A stretch of DNA of 64,000 nucleotides from positions 36,929,007-36,993,006 of the forward strand of contig CM067086.1 in NCBI GenBank assembly GCA_034008185.1, given 5' to 3'. This DNA comes from Gorsachius magnificus. Lineage: Eukaryota > Chordata > Aves > Pelecaniformes > Ardeidae. The translations under genes and the position numbers were made by a program. The notes under the pieces are model-generated. The model saw only the letters and a program-made list of their open reading frames with translations, did no database searches and was not told the origin of the DNA. Of the stretch, positions 14,401 through 26,830 are shown one piece after another (the stretch's first letter is position 1; each line of letters opens with the position of its first letter).

Positions 14401-16564
14401 AATGACCATCAGTTTGAGAACCAATGTTCTTTGACAGAATCTCTGGTCAGAAAACCAATACACTTTTCTACCAGCTGAAGAAGTTATCCTTTTGCATTTA
14501 AACAATGTTTTGTCCTCTGTCATTTTTTTTGTGAATGAAAATAGGAATACCTCCAATTTTTGTCAACTGTATTTAGGTTCACAGAAAAAAACATCAGGTC
14601 TTAAGAACATAGATAATTCTGGGTTCAGAATTAGGAGAGATACCAACATTAATCTCTCCAGGAAAGGATCATACAATTTATGGAGAGACTAAATTGCAAC
14701 TTTGTATTTATGTAGGAAATATTTTCAATGAGACATTCGCTCCTCCAGGTTGAAGTAGAAGTTGGTCTAGCAACAAATTCAGGAACCCCACAGTCTAACT
14801 CTAAGATGCTGTTTTATACAGTTGGCATTCTCCAGCAACTGTCAGCCTATTTTGTAAGGGTGTGAACAGAATCTTTGTTTCCACATGGTAAATCACTTGT
14901 TGTAGGCCAAGAGCTGCTGAATGTGATGTATTATATTTGTGTAAGTTAGCACTCTTAGCATGCCTGGCAGGGAGTAGTGGTGTGGCCAGCTTAGGCTAGC
15001 TTTAACTAATCTGTCAAACAAGCAGCAGATGTATGATAACAGCTGTCAAAGTTGCAATTTAAGGTAAAGAGAACTGTATCGTCTGTTGCAATTATAGTTG
15101 TAATTAATATAGGACCACTGGCTCTGAACTATCAAAGGACATGTACAACCATTCCTATATATCAACATATTGATAGGTATACAAAGCTAGGAGTCCATAA
15201 ATAAGTATAAATTTTATGTATTAGACCACTCAAGAGAGGTGGCCAATTCTGAGATTTCAGAATTCTGAACCCATTAGGCCAGACTATTAAATCAAATAAT
15301 GGCTTTTGTCACTAATTAGTAAAATACATACTGTTGTCAGCATGTATGTGTGTATAATAGGTTTCCTCCATCATCAAGTCTAATGAAGTCAAAGCACTTA
15401 CATCAGCACATAGCATCCTGAGGTTGTAAGAACAGCTGTTAGGAGAGGTCAGAGCTTCTCCTGCATTTTACAAGGAGGCAGCATGTGTGCTGTTACCTCT
15501 AGTCCTTTGTGGCAAGTTCAAGTTTTAGGGGGATCTAAAAACCCTGAACCAATATTGCTCACAGAGGTATTTTGGTAACTGCAGGAAGTTCTGGCTGTTG
15601 CCCTCTATGACACATCTTTGAAGAAGCCATGTGTTGCTCATGGACAGTTAATGTTCAGGTGTCAGGAAATACCCATTCTGGGAACAGCCTCTAAATGTAG
15701 AGTCACCTTTCCCAGAAAAGTTAGATATTCACAAAAAGTTTTGTGTAAGGACTAAAGCATAACATTAGACAGGCATGAACTCTAGGGAACTAAAAAATAA
15801 GCAAGATGGTAACTAAAAAGACAGTAGCATAACCTACTTTAGAGAGAAAACTTGAAAATCATGGCTGCTTTATAGTCTTCCCAGTGGCCATGAATATGTT
15901 AGAAAATACAGCTGGAAAAAGAATTTTCTCTTTCACTCAAAGGGGTTTTACAGCAAGAGAAATAAGATAGAAATACCTTTAATCACAACAAAGAAAGAAA
16001 AATAGTGACCTTAGTAAGAAACAAAGGGCCGTATTCTGGTCTGGTATAAATCAGATGTTGGATGCCTGGCCTGGGGCATCCAGTGTCATGTGAGAGAGCT
16101 GGCATGGCATACAGCTTTCTCCCTTATTCCCACTGCGTTTGCATGCAACCCCAGCTGTAGTTCTGTGGGGTGTTTTATTCCAGATTCCAAGCCCTTGAAT
16201 CCTGTAGTCATACTAGGCAGAAGCAAACCTTGTTTCATAAAGCTTTGCATGATAAAAATAGACCGTATTTTAAAATGTAACTGGCCAAAGCAAAACCTTT
16301 TTTCTACCTACAGCCAGTGTGACTGTCTCCCCCTGCCAGCACAGCATCAAGTACAATAAAAGCCAAAAAAATCTATGGGGGTGGAAGGGAGCAGAAATCT
16401 TGTGCCAGAAACCTGCTCTTTCTGATTCATTTCATTTCACCTTCACAAAGACAGCAAACAAGACAACTATTTTTTACACCAAGTCATTATGGACTGATAG
16501 CGGTAGTCTGAGAGAAACAATAATTGATTTCAATAATTAATTCCTTCTGACTAAAACAATGTTG
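8491..16564. other. No gene seen; AT-rich unique sequence
   Basis: About 8 kb without a convincing exon, repeat family or RNA gene. It contains a 16-T run at 9126-9141 and a perfect hairpin at 10619-10646 (separate entry). Open frames on both strands are at most about 107 codons and show no domain. Confidence 0.55.
10619..10646. repeat. Perfect 11-bp inverted repeat with 6-nt loop
   Basis: AATACAGTGTA, the loop CTGTAT, then TACACTGTATT: the two arms are exact reverse complements. It could extrude as a small cruciform. The sequence around it is plain AT-rich DNA, with no terminator or gene end to give it a role. Confidence 0.85.
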
Positions 16565-16627
16565 CTGTTTATGCACTCTTCCTAAGGCCAAGTAAAAAAG
16601 AACTTTAAGCCAGGAGTGCATAAACAG
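16565..16627. repeat. Hairpin with 14-bp perfect outer stem (pre-miRNA size)
   Basis: CTGTTTATGCACTC (16565-16578) is the exact reverse complement of 16614-16627, enclosing 35 nt. The inner part can extend the stem imperfectly (TCCT with AGGA, GGC with GCC). The total of about 63 nt is in the size range of a microRNA precursor core or of a decayed miniature inverted-repeat element. Nothing else in the sequence supports a function. Confidence 0.6.
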
Positions 16628-17122
16628 TAATGCTACTTTAGGGAGCAAAAGTCCCCTAACATACTGTGGATTTGGGAAAGGCTTTTTTTTACCCTCAGGC
16701 TATAACAATTTTATTTTAAATTCTCTCATGTTGCCTCAGGATGACCCCGAGATTCTCTCAGATTTATAAAACAAAGGAAACAAAGTAGCGAATTAGCTGT
16801 TTTGACAACAGAGAAAGAACCACAGGACTTAAAAATACAGTTTCTACCAAGTTGATCAAAATTCTCCTAAAAGTTGAAATATACTTTAAAAATATGTTGA
16901 AGTACTGCAAAATTCAAATGAGAACATTTGAGAAAAGAAAGCATTCTGTGAGGAGTTTCTTTCATTTATTATATTTTCATGGAGTTAGAATTGTCTTTCT
17001 ACATATTACTGTCTCAGTAGATTAAGTACAGAACAAAAACCAACTTCCTATAAGAAATAACTTCTTCGCTGAAGTTTTTGTGATAGTCACACTAATACCT
17101 TAAGGGTCAAAAGACCCCCAGA
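16628..17122. other. No gene seen; flank of an LTR
   Basis: AT-rich unique DNA up to the LTR. Just before the LTR lies a short stem, GGGTC-AAAA-GACCC (17104-17117), which may belong to the LTR itself because the LTR's left edge could not be fixed. Confidence 0.5.
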
Positions 17123-17713
17123 TGTAAGCGGCTTATATGCTTAAGATTTAGGCCTTATTGTCTAGTTCGCTGATATTTTGCTAAAGTCAGTATTGTTTAG
17201 TTTGCTCTTGCTTTGCTAAAATCAGTAGTGTCTAGTTTGGATGTTTTTCTAAAGTCCGTAGTATAGTTACTTAGTAAATTTAGAACCCTATTCAAGCACG
17301 GGAAGAATCAGGAGGGGATGAAGCAAAAGGATAATAACGGTTTGCCAAGGTTGCTAGACTAGAAGGAATGAGAATTAATTGACGCAGGAAGATTTGTGGC
17401 TTCTTATGAAGGACGGTTTTTGATAAGAACCAGGAGTTTACCTTAAGAGCTGGTTTACACCCACCCTGCAGTTTGGGCAAGAGCCAAGGAGCAACTGAGT
17501 CTGCGCAAGAACAAAGGGTTACTAGCGGTGACGAAGAGGAGCCAGCAGCCTTCATCCCCACGACCCCTGACGACCACCACAAGGAGGCACTGAGCAAGCG
17601 CAGTGGGGAGGGACTTATGGAAATGACCTCCTGAAGCTAATTTTAATACAAAGTGGAGACAGGTTATGAATATGTATAGGCATATCAGGAAACTTCATAC
17701 ATATGTAACATAC

Positions 17714-17720
17714 ATATAAA
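17714..17720 (+). promoter_or_regulatory. TATA-like box in the solo LTR
   Basis: ATATAAA, followed about 20-30 nt later by the presumed start of R and about 70 nt later by AATAAA. This spacing is that of retroviral promoters. Present activity is unknown. Confidence 0.5.
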
Positions 17721-17787
17721 CGGGGCAAGTTGCTGCTTGAAGATATGTACGTTAGGTGGAGCAATCCCCCGTGCATCCGGTGCCGTG

Positions 17788-17793
17788 AATAAA
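17788..17793 (+). terminator. Polyadenylation signal AATAAA of the solo LTR
   Basis: A canonical hexamer at the expected place between the R start and U5. Confidence 0.6.
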
Positions 17794-17858
17794 GAATGCC
17801 TGCCTTTTAACACTACGTTGGTGTTACGAGGTTCGTTCTTCCCAATTTCGGTGACAAC

Positions 17859-17888
17859 ACTGATACCCATCACGCCATGGGTATCAGT
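17859..17888. repeat. Perfect 12-bp inverted repeat abutting the LTR end
   Basis: ACTGATACCCAT (17859-17870), loop CACGCC, then ATGGGTATCAGT (17877-17888), an exact reverse complement. It begins on the last base of the presumed LTR. It is either flanking host sequence or the first bases of the lost internal region. Confidence 0.85.
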
Positions 17889-20800
17889 GGGTCTACCAAG
17901 CAAAATTCTCACAAGCATTACTTTTTTTTAAAGAGTATATTGTAAATAAATATACTCTGCCAAATTCATATCAGGGGCTAGCCCATTTCATTCACACCAA
18001 AACAATTTTGCTATCACATACTCAGCTTCCTTGTATCTTGACTGTATCATAGTCCATGTTTTTCACTTGTCTGGAATTTAGTGCTTAAATCTGCTGTAAT
18101 ATCAAAGTTTTATTATTAGTGTTACTCCTATAAAAATGGTATGACATAAATATAAAGCAATCCCTTATTATTCACATATATTCCACATTAACTCCATGCA
18201 GGTACAGAACCTGACCTTGGGTGACTTCAGTGGTCCCTTGGTGATAAGGTTCCTGCTGTATAGATCAGAATAAAAGCAAAACTAGACCAGATGTTTTCAC
18301 TATTAGATAGATTAGCCCAAAACTAAAATTAGGAAAACATACTGGATCTGATTTACTATCAGCGCATGATCTGTTGCTGCATAGGGAGCAATGGATAGTA
18401 GAGCAGAGGCAAATGGCAATTTATTAATGCGGGCATGGGAGTTCCATACCCTCACCCCTGACTGCTCTAAAAATGCTGAACAGAGGACCCCAGTCTGGTG
18501 ATGAAAGCTGGTTTTTGACAGTAAAAGCTCAGTAAAACCAACATGAAATCATTTAAAAAATGGTGCATGAGAAAGTACTGGCGGAAATGCTTATCCCCAC
18601 AAAAATTGCTTGTCTACAGATATATAAACACATATAATTCCAAACTTTGCCTTGAGTGTTTCCTTGAAAAGATTAATTTTCCCGAAGTATTGTGGCGAGC
18701 CACCAGACAGTAACATCCATGCAATTCTGTTCTTGGTTAACAAGACCCTTCTTTCACACTATGTGAACTGTGTTAAGAACTTTGGACTTAGGATAAAAAC
18801 GTAAACTTTTCATAGAGTGTTCCCTTTTTGGTGTAACTAAATTACAGCATAAAAAGTTCTTGCTCTGAGGCAAGCTATTGCAAAGTTTCAGGAATATAGG
18901 AGACTTTGTCACAACCTGCATATTAAAAAACCCCTTCCATTTATATAGTAACTGCAATAAAATACTCTCAGGACGTTTCTATAAATCCTAATCAAGCTCC
19001 TCAGAATTCTGTGAGAAGGGTAAAGATGATCATCAAAGTTTTTCAGAGCTTTTCAGCCAAATATTTTATTCACCAGAAATGTAGCTTTAGGTGGACTGAC
19101 ACTGTTTGTGGATTCAAGCTCAATTTGTAAAATTGCCTGTGTTGAAAAATCAGTGTGTGTATAAGAAACTGTGTATTGAGGGGACTGTTTTCAAAAAGTT
19201 GGAATTTAAAGAAAAATACACAAAATTAAATGAAGCTGTCATTGGTTTTGAACAAAATGAATCTGGGGAATTTTTATTGCATCAGGGAAATCACTAAAAA
19301 AGTAAATGGCTATGAAATATTATCTTAATTGTTCACTTTGATGAGTGAAGTAAAAAAAACCCCAGCCATGTGCTCAAAACATCACCTCTGTTTTGTGTAT
19401 ATATGAACCAAAGCCTTACATGTGATTTTGTGACCTGACCAGTCAGGGGCAAAGTGAAGGGCGAAATTAAGTTTTCGTTTAGTAATCTGCTGGTTGGTTT
19501 CCTGGCTGGTTTCCTATTGACTCAGAAAACATCCTTCACCGTAGCAAGTACTGGATCTTGAACATCTAGCTTTTTTTTTTCCCTTTAGGGCACAGCAATA
19601 TCAAAGTCATTTTCTGTCAGTGTTAGGTGGCTGCTGTATCATGGTTTTGATTATAGCAGTGGCATGAGCTGTCCACATACCATCTCAGGCAAATCACTGC
19701 TTTATTAATCATTCCTCTGGTATGGAGGTACCACAGACACATTTATACTCTAGCCAGACAGTCTTATTTCTCTGGTATCTGGGTTAAAGAGCTGATCGCA
19801 ATGAGGCAACGGCAATATTTATAGCAAGTACTGCAAGGTAACTTCAAAATGTACACTAAGGACTCTGCAGCCTGTGCTTAAAATCTGTCCTAGAGCAGAT
19901 GGGGAATACTCTCTCAGGAGTACACGTTCACTTCTGAAAGTATGCTAAGTATTCCCAAGTGTTACTTCTGCTGGGACTCTGTCTGCTTTAGAGCAAAAAA
20001 AACACTAAGTGGAGGCTTTTGCTCTGCAGTTATATCTCCACTTTGTGGTCATCTGCCTACACGCATCTGCACGTTTGAAGCAGTTCCACACGTGTGCACT
20101 GTTGTGCTCTACACTGTGCACTTACGCACAGCCTTGCTGGTCTTGCTGAAATGTGGGGTCTCCAAAGAGGTGCAGCAGTCACCGTGTCTGCCCTGGCAAG
20201 CCAACGGTTTCCAATCACTTCTGTGAACAAGCTATTTGTTTCTTGTATGTGAGATAAAGTATATTCTGTTGCTGTTTCCTTTCAGACCTGCATCTGCTGG
20301 AAAGGGAGAAGAACTAGATTTGGAGGGAATTATGGCAAGAAAGAAGCTGGTGGATCAGATTTCTGTTTGCCTCCATCAGTATTCCTCACATATTCTCTGT
20401 CCCACCGAACCTGCAAACAAGCAGCAATAACACTGCAACTGCCAACTTGCTGCCTCTCATCTAATCTATCCCTTTGACTCTTCATCCACTTTTCATCACA
20501 CCTCACCTTGTTCTATTTATAATCAGGTTCACTGAAAAAACTGGAGTTCATTATATCTTTATATGATGATGTCTAAATTTTACCCATATTTAGTGTAACC
20601 TAAATATGCACATTTCTGACCGTGCACAAATGCAATATGCATTCTTACTGTACACTATATGCAGTGAGAACCTTCTACATCTGGTTAAATCTAAGGAATT
20701 TAAAGAATCATATATATTAGATGTGAGCAATATATTAGCATAAATATTAGAAAGATTTTTGCCATTTGCAAACCTACAGTGCTAAGTGTTTCAGAGATAC

Positions 20801-23800
20801 AGCTTAGTAAATGGGAGGCTTGAAGAGTCACAGAGGTTACTTAAGGAGATGCTGTGTGTTCATTGGAAATAAAGTTTGGAGTGATGCATTTTCTTCCTGG
20901 GCAAACTGACTGTTCCTGTTACTACTGCTTCCATCTCCTGCTCCGCAGCCTTTGCACACCTTTGGAAGTTTAAACAAGGATTAGAGCGCGAACTAGAAAG
21001 GGGCTTTCTGCTGTTATTGCTGGCTGCTGGTATTTTAAGTGAAGATTCCGACTGATATTCCTCAACTGAGAGACTCAAATTAAGGAGATTTGCTGACTGT
21101 TAAGGTTCCATTTCCACATCAGAGGGAGAAGCAGTGTGACACGCTCTGCATCACAGCAGTGCAGTTTTGGCCAAGCTCCAAGTGAGCAAGGGCTGACTTA
21201 GATCTCGGTGGGTGGTGGCCATTACGCATTTTGGGGAGGCTATTTAAAACTGGCATGTGAACTAGTTCTATCAGAGAGGAGAAAGTACAGGTAGTAAAGT
21301 CACCCTGTGACATCTGCCCTCCTGCTGTGGGTTAACACACAGAAATGGAGCTCTCTGAAGCACAGAGCCATTCACAAGAGGGAAATCAAACAAAACAAAT
21401 TGGAGATAATTTGATGTTGTTAAAATCAGAACTGTCGCACCAAGAATTCCTATGAAATAGGAGTTGTAAAGGGTTTCCTCTGTGACTAAGCATTTGGCAA
21501 AACAGTAAGATCACTGCAGACCATGCCAGAATGATTATTCCTGCCCTTTAAACTGGTTGAGGGTATCAAGTAAGCATTTTGACAAACCGTCCTGAAAATG
21601 ATGACCATTTCTAGTTAAATGGGCATCAAATTTGCTTTAGATTTCCAGTTCATTAGAAAAATAAAGTTTGACACAACTAGTAGCAGGTGAAATGCTTTTT
21701 TTCAATTGTAGAAGTTCATCACCGTGTAATGCCTAGAATGATCAGCCAATACAGACTCTCTCTCTCTGCTATTACCAATAGGATACAGGGCAGGCAAGAG
21801 TACTGTTGCTTCACTAGTCATGGTCAAAGTCAAATATTTCTTAATCCAGTTGCCATTGAACATTTTAAAAGACACAGAACATTCAAATGAAGTCACAGAG
21901 ACATAATATAAGCATTTTTTAACATGTAATGTTCACTAACATACTCCATATCCATTTGAAGCTACTATGAACTTACTATGAAGTAACCCTGTTAACTTAG
22001 ATACTACTCTATAGCGGCTACGCACTAAGAAAAATTGTATTGTAAGACAAACTACTGAGGATAGCTGATATTAACAGTTAAGGGGAAATCTTTTGTTATA
22101 CTTTTTCATAGTTCAACTAACAGCAGAAACACCATTTTCTTATCAGTACTTCCCAGAGTCATAACATTATTACTCATAAAATTGTACCCAAGTTTGTCAT
22201 AAAAATCTGTGCTAAAATGAAACCAACTGAACACTTTTATCTTAAAGGAATCCAGGCTCAAGGGCTGTAGGTGACAACTGCAACATTTACTGATAGTGAG
22301 TATTACCTCAAAGCAACTGAAGATGAGGAAATCAGCTGTGGGGCAAATTGACTTAATAATTATTTAATGGTAGTGATTCCAGTGAGAGAATGAAAAGTAC
22401 AGAAAAATATAAGAAATTATCACCAAAATATTCAGTAATATATAGGTTCTTGCAAAAGAATCTCTTGGAGAAGACACATTTTGTCTATGAAGATTACAGG
22501 TACCAGATGAGGTTATTGGTAGTAATAATAACAACAATGCAATAAAATGTGAATTTGACTATCTAACATATGCACTAATAGAGATCATAACGTTAATCTG
22601 GTAACTGATAGCTATTTCGAAAGTAAAGATATTGTAAAAAGCTGAATGCCATTAGTACAAATATAGACCTGCATTTTTCTGCTGAAAATCTCAATAAATG
22701 GCGTAAAAATTTAATGACTATCAATAAATACTTAAGCATAAACACAAGGCTAGTTATGACAGAATCCAGATTTAATTGCAGTCAACAGCACAATGCAAAC
22801 TCGCGGTGTGCAGAGTCATCAGCTATCCCTAAACAGGATGGATTACTGCTTAAGTAGGCAATAGGAGCTAAAAATCTCTAGATCAGATGCTCCTCTCTGT
22901 GGTAATACAACAAAAATTCTGGAAGAGAAGGGTCTAAAGTCTTAGAAGAGAAAATAAGACTGCTTGTTGTTCCCAACCGGGTTCAAAATTTGACTTGCCC
23001 ACAGATTCAAAATTTGACTTCCCAGGAGCCTGGATTTACAGCATGGCAAGTCAAAGGAGGAGGCAAAGTCAACAGCACTGTTGTCATCACCTTTGAAAGA
23101 AGGACAGCTGGCAAGAATAGATCAAATGCACCAGTATTATCTGCTAAGTGTGGAGGAACTGTATTTATCTTGAATGGTCTGTTTGAAGAAGAGTGTCCAA
23201 TAATTATATGGACTCAGCAAGTTATATGAGCTTCTCCATGAGGGTTTTTTTATGCTGGAAGAATTCATTTGTATCTAGGAATACTCTTGCTGCATTTAAG
23301 ATTATTGTTTTGTTTTTTATCTGTTCAATAGGAATATGTTTGTGCTGCCTGAAGAACAGTTTGGGTAATCATTATTCATTAATAGAAACTATATAATTAT
23401 TCTCCATAAGAAATACAATTAAAAAGGGGGAATAAACTTAAATTTAAAAAAACTCTGTTTCTAGCTCAAGAGTATGATTAACACTGCTGTACCTTGAGCT
23501 GTTTGGGAAATCAGTAGTCCAAATTTCATTACCTGTTTATGTGTAAGACATAAATCTAATTCCTGTTCAGCTGGTTTTCTTTGATTTCAGTGTAGGGCAA
23601 ACAAGTTTGCTCCAAGTCTGTGGGTAGTCCTCATTATGGCAGACTTTTTACAGTGATTGAATTTCCTGTATACAGAGTCCGTTATTTCACTGTTAGTGAT
23701 TACACAGTTTTCTGGAAGTGGATAATTCTGCCATTTGCAAGTAATGGTACTACAGGGAAGAAACCTTATTAATGTCTAGTATCATACCTGAAAATAATCG

Positions 23801-26509
23801 TACCATAAAACTCTTGGAGTTCATGACATTTCAGTTTTCCTCTACTATGGATATTGGGCTTCATTCTGATGTCATCAAGACAATTTTAATACTACTGAAA
23901 TTAAAGAATGATTACTATATATGTATGCAACAGCATATATGTTCTAAGTCTTTCAGTTTTAAAGTAATATTCCAGTAGGACTGAACATGCTCATAACCTA
24001 TATAGGGCCACTGTTTCCTGGATATTTAATCTGTAGACAATGGGGCTTATGTATTGTGTAGGATGCAGTGATGGAATTTGGGCATTTCTTACACACAGGG
24101 AAGATGAACGTGATAAGAAAGAGTTATGTAGACTTACTTTTCTTTATTAAAGTTAACATAATTCACAATGTAATCAATTCTGCATTCAGCATCATATTGA
24201 CGATTTAACTCTTTAGTCTTTCTTCACCCAGTGGTTCCTTCGCTTTATTATTCAGCAATTTTGGACTTTTTGGGTATATGATCTTGTGTCAAAATCTTCC
24301 CAGAACTATCATTTATAGTTTTAAAAATCTCTTTGGATTTTGAGGCAGGTTATTCTATTTCCACATATTAACAACAATATGTAATTTTTAAATTTTATTC
24401 TAGCTGACGTTATCAGAAATTTGCAAAGAATTACAAATGAGGGGTTTTTTTTAACACAAAAGCAATTAAAAGCGAAGATTTTTGCATATGGAAAATTGTG
24501 AGTAGTCAATTATGATATTCTTCTGAAGCTTTCTCAGTGGTTCATTGGAATATGGTTAATTTTATAATTTTTAACATTTAGATTATTTAAATGGTATCAT
24601 CCTAGAAAAACATAGTTGGTATTGATTTTATCTTTTCTTTTACATAGATTTTTTTTTATCTCATGCAGAACATTTGACATCTGATTGAATTCTCTTCAGG
24701 TTTCCTTCATTAAACACTTCATGAGTATCTTACATTAAACATATTGGTTGTCTGCTGCAATTAGTATTGACTGTTCAATAGAATACATCGGCAGTTATCA
24801 ATGATTCCTAATGCCATCTTAATGCTGATATGCTGCAGATACTAATGGCAGCCATCAATCACAGTTCTGGCTGAAAACTCTTCATTTAGTCTTAATAAAG
24901 AAAAAGTTAAATTCTCTCTGGTTTAATGATTGCAAAAACCAAACTTCAGTTATGAACCAGTATTTCAGATCTTTTGAAAGGAATGAAATAAATGATCCAG
25001 TGATTAAAAAGCAAGAGATAGGTTGGGATTTGGGTTGCAGTTATAGGTAAATGTGTTTTTAAGGAACTGGGAAGCAAAACAAAGTTGACATCGTAAGAGG
25101 GCAAATTACAGATTTGGCCCTCATAAAAAACTTGGAAAAGGAGAGTTCCTTTTAGAGAAGCTTGTTCTTGGTGTAGAATAATGAAAATTTTTTTAGCGTG
25201 CGTTTATGTTGTGTTCACAAAAAGCAAATTTTCTGTGCATTTCTAACAAATAAATTGGACTGTAGCCAAAAATATCAATAGTCCTCATCAATGTATCCTG
25301 ATGGAAACAGAAAAAACAGGAAAGCCCTTGAATATTAGCTAATTCATTGAGCTTGAAGAGACTACCAAGATATGGTGCTGTGTGTTGGATGCTCATCTGT
25401 AAGGAAAAAGATAAGAACCCTGCAAGACTGACTGCTGGTAAACAACCTGAAGGAGCGTGAAAGAAACAAAAATGCAAATGCCAATGAGATGGCATAGTTC
25501 ACATTCAGGAAGATAATCAAGTATAGTGCTAAATTCTTAGAATAACACACTTCTTGAGGAGAATCTGTTCCCTTGGATAAATTCAGCAGAACTGGTACAC
25601 CGGTAAAGACATCAAGTGTGTGAAAACAAAGTTTCAAAACACTCAAAATGAGAGGATTAGAGAGACTCCAAAAAGTTGCAGGCTTAAAAATTCCTGAGAA
25701 ATACAGCTGATTAGTTTTTTGACTAATTATATTATTAGATGAGAATACTTGAATTTTGAAAGACTTAGACCAAAGACACTTTTTATTTCTCTGTGCCAAA
25801 GTGTGTTGACTGGTCTTTATTGTATATGAAGGATAGATTGTACATTTTTTATGTAGCTAACACTTCATAAGGATTTCTACTAAAACTGATGTCTAAGTCC
25901 TAAGTGTACAAGAAGTAAAATGCATAAACCATTCATAGATCATTAAGCCTATCCAGTCATACCAGTTACTCTTCTGGATGCAAAAAATATGCTTCAAATA
26001 TCTGAAAAATACCTGAACAATATAAAAATTGGGAATTTGTCTTCTTTTTCCAGTGGGTCTAATAAAAGATAATATGACCTGCCTTGCTACTATCTTAATA
26101 TTATTGTGTCTACAGTAACACCAATAGTACTAGCTAACCATATATACTGTCGTTGTACCTCTCCTGTGAGAATGAAATGGCCAAATATTTATACATATTA
26201 CATTTTCTTTATGTATTTGTGTTTTTCCCATTTTGAAAATTAAAATATAAACATTCTGGTAAAAAAATCTGTTCTCCCCATCATGCCACACAGTCAAAGA
26301 CTAAATCACTTTTGCCTTATTTGATATGGTGTGTATATGCATGTATAAAATACATTAAAGGTCTTTGTTTTACTGTATCATGAAATTAAAAAGCATGCAG
26401 TCTCTGTAATTACATTGTCCTTTGCCGTCTCTTTAAAAAAGAAAAAGACTGTGTTCAAATTTTCCCCCTGTTTTATTTGCACCCTATTAACAACTGTTAC
26501 TAGAGCTTT
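17889..26509. other. No gene seen; AT-rich unique sequence
   Basis: About 8.6 kb with no recognised exon, RNA gene or repeat family. A local 24-bp tandem duplication sits at 22982-23019 (TTCAAAATTTGACT repeated at 23006). The longest open frame (25362-25799, minus) is within the range expected by chance in AT-rich DNA of this length and resembles no family I know. Confidence 0.5.
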
Positions 26510-26830
26510 AATTATGCCCCTGTGATTGCAGAGATGCGGCTGACTTGTGTCATTTTCCTCCCAGGGGATGCTTTATAATTACCAGCATCCATCGTGGCTG
26601 CCTGTAAGCTGATGCTTTTTTATTACCAGTTCAATAATCACTGCATCCTTGTGAACATCTGCTCTACAAGCCATGCATCGGAGGTCCCAGTGCCTGTCAC
26701 TCGATGCTCCCTTGCTGTGGCGACCCTTTTGCCCTCACCTTCAGTTTATATCTAATTTGCTTAGCAGAAGCTTCATCCAGATTGCCTCACAGGAACACAA
26801 TTAATGCTCCAGATTTGCAAACAAAGAAAT
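26510..26830. other. Candidate conserved noncoding element
   Basis: A stretch clearly richer in GC and in non-repetitive, non-AT-biased words than its surroundings, with homeodomain-type ATAATTACC and AATTATG cores, TGATTGCAGAG, and pyrimidine-rich CCCAGGGGATGC and CACTCGATGCTCC blocks. It has no open frame and is not a known transposon by eye. Vertebrate developmental enhancers often have this texture. This is an impression from sequence texture only. Confidence 0.3.

Larger units (their letters stand above)
17123..17859 (+). mobile_element. Solitary retroviral LTR, ERVK/alpharetrovirus-like
   Basis: A GC-richer block with the layout of a proviral LTR. The U3 carries three imperfect 33-35 bp direct repeats beginning CTAAAGTCAG, CTAAAATCAG and CTAAAGTCCG (17181, 17216, 17249). 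A TATA-like ATATAAA lies at 17714-17720 and a polyadenylation signal AATAAA at 17788-17793, about 70 nt further on, defining a short R. A U5 of about 65 nt ends TTTCGGTGACAACA. The R/U5 resembles LTRs of avian ERVK-type elements that I recognise by general pattern only. No gag or pol follows, so it is a solo LTR. The right end (CA at 17858-17859) is fairly secure. The left end (TG at 17123) is a guess, since no matching target duplication was found for it or for nearby alternatives. Confidence 0.72.

Noticed and set aside
17685..17931. Overlapping 64-77 codon frames on both strands
   Set aside because: They lie across the R/U5 end of the solo LTR and are not protein-like.
20281..20430. Exon-like segment: TTTCCTTTCAG acceptor followed by 47 open codons to a TAA
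   Set aside because: No donor or clear polyadenylation context and no recognised protein; kept only as a weak possibility for a terminal exon.
25362..25799. 145-codon minus-strand frame with hydrophobic stretches, briefly considered as a receptor pseudogene
   Set aside because: No family motif is recognised, and a frame of this length is about what chance gives in 64 kb of AT-rich DNA. Hydrophobic residues are expected from T-rich codons.
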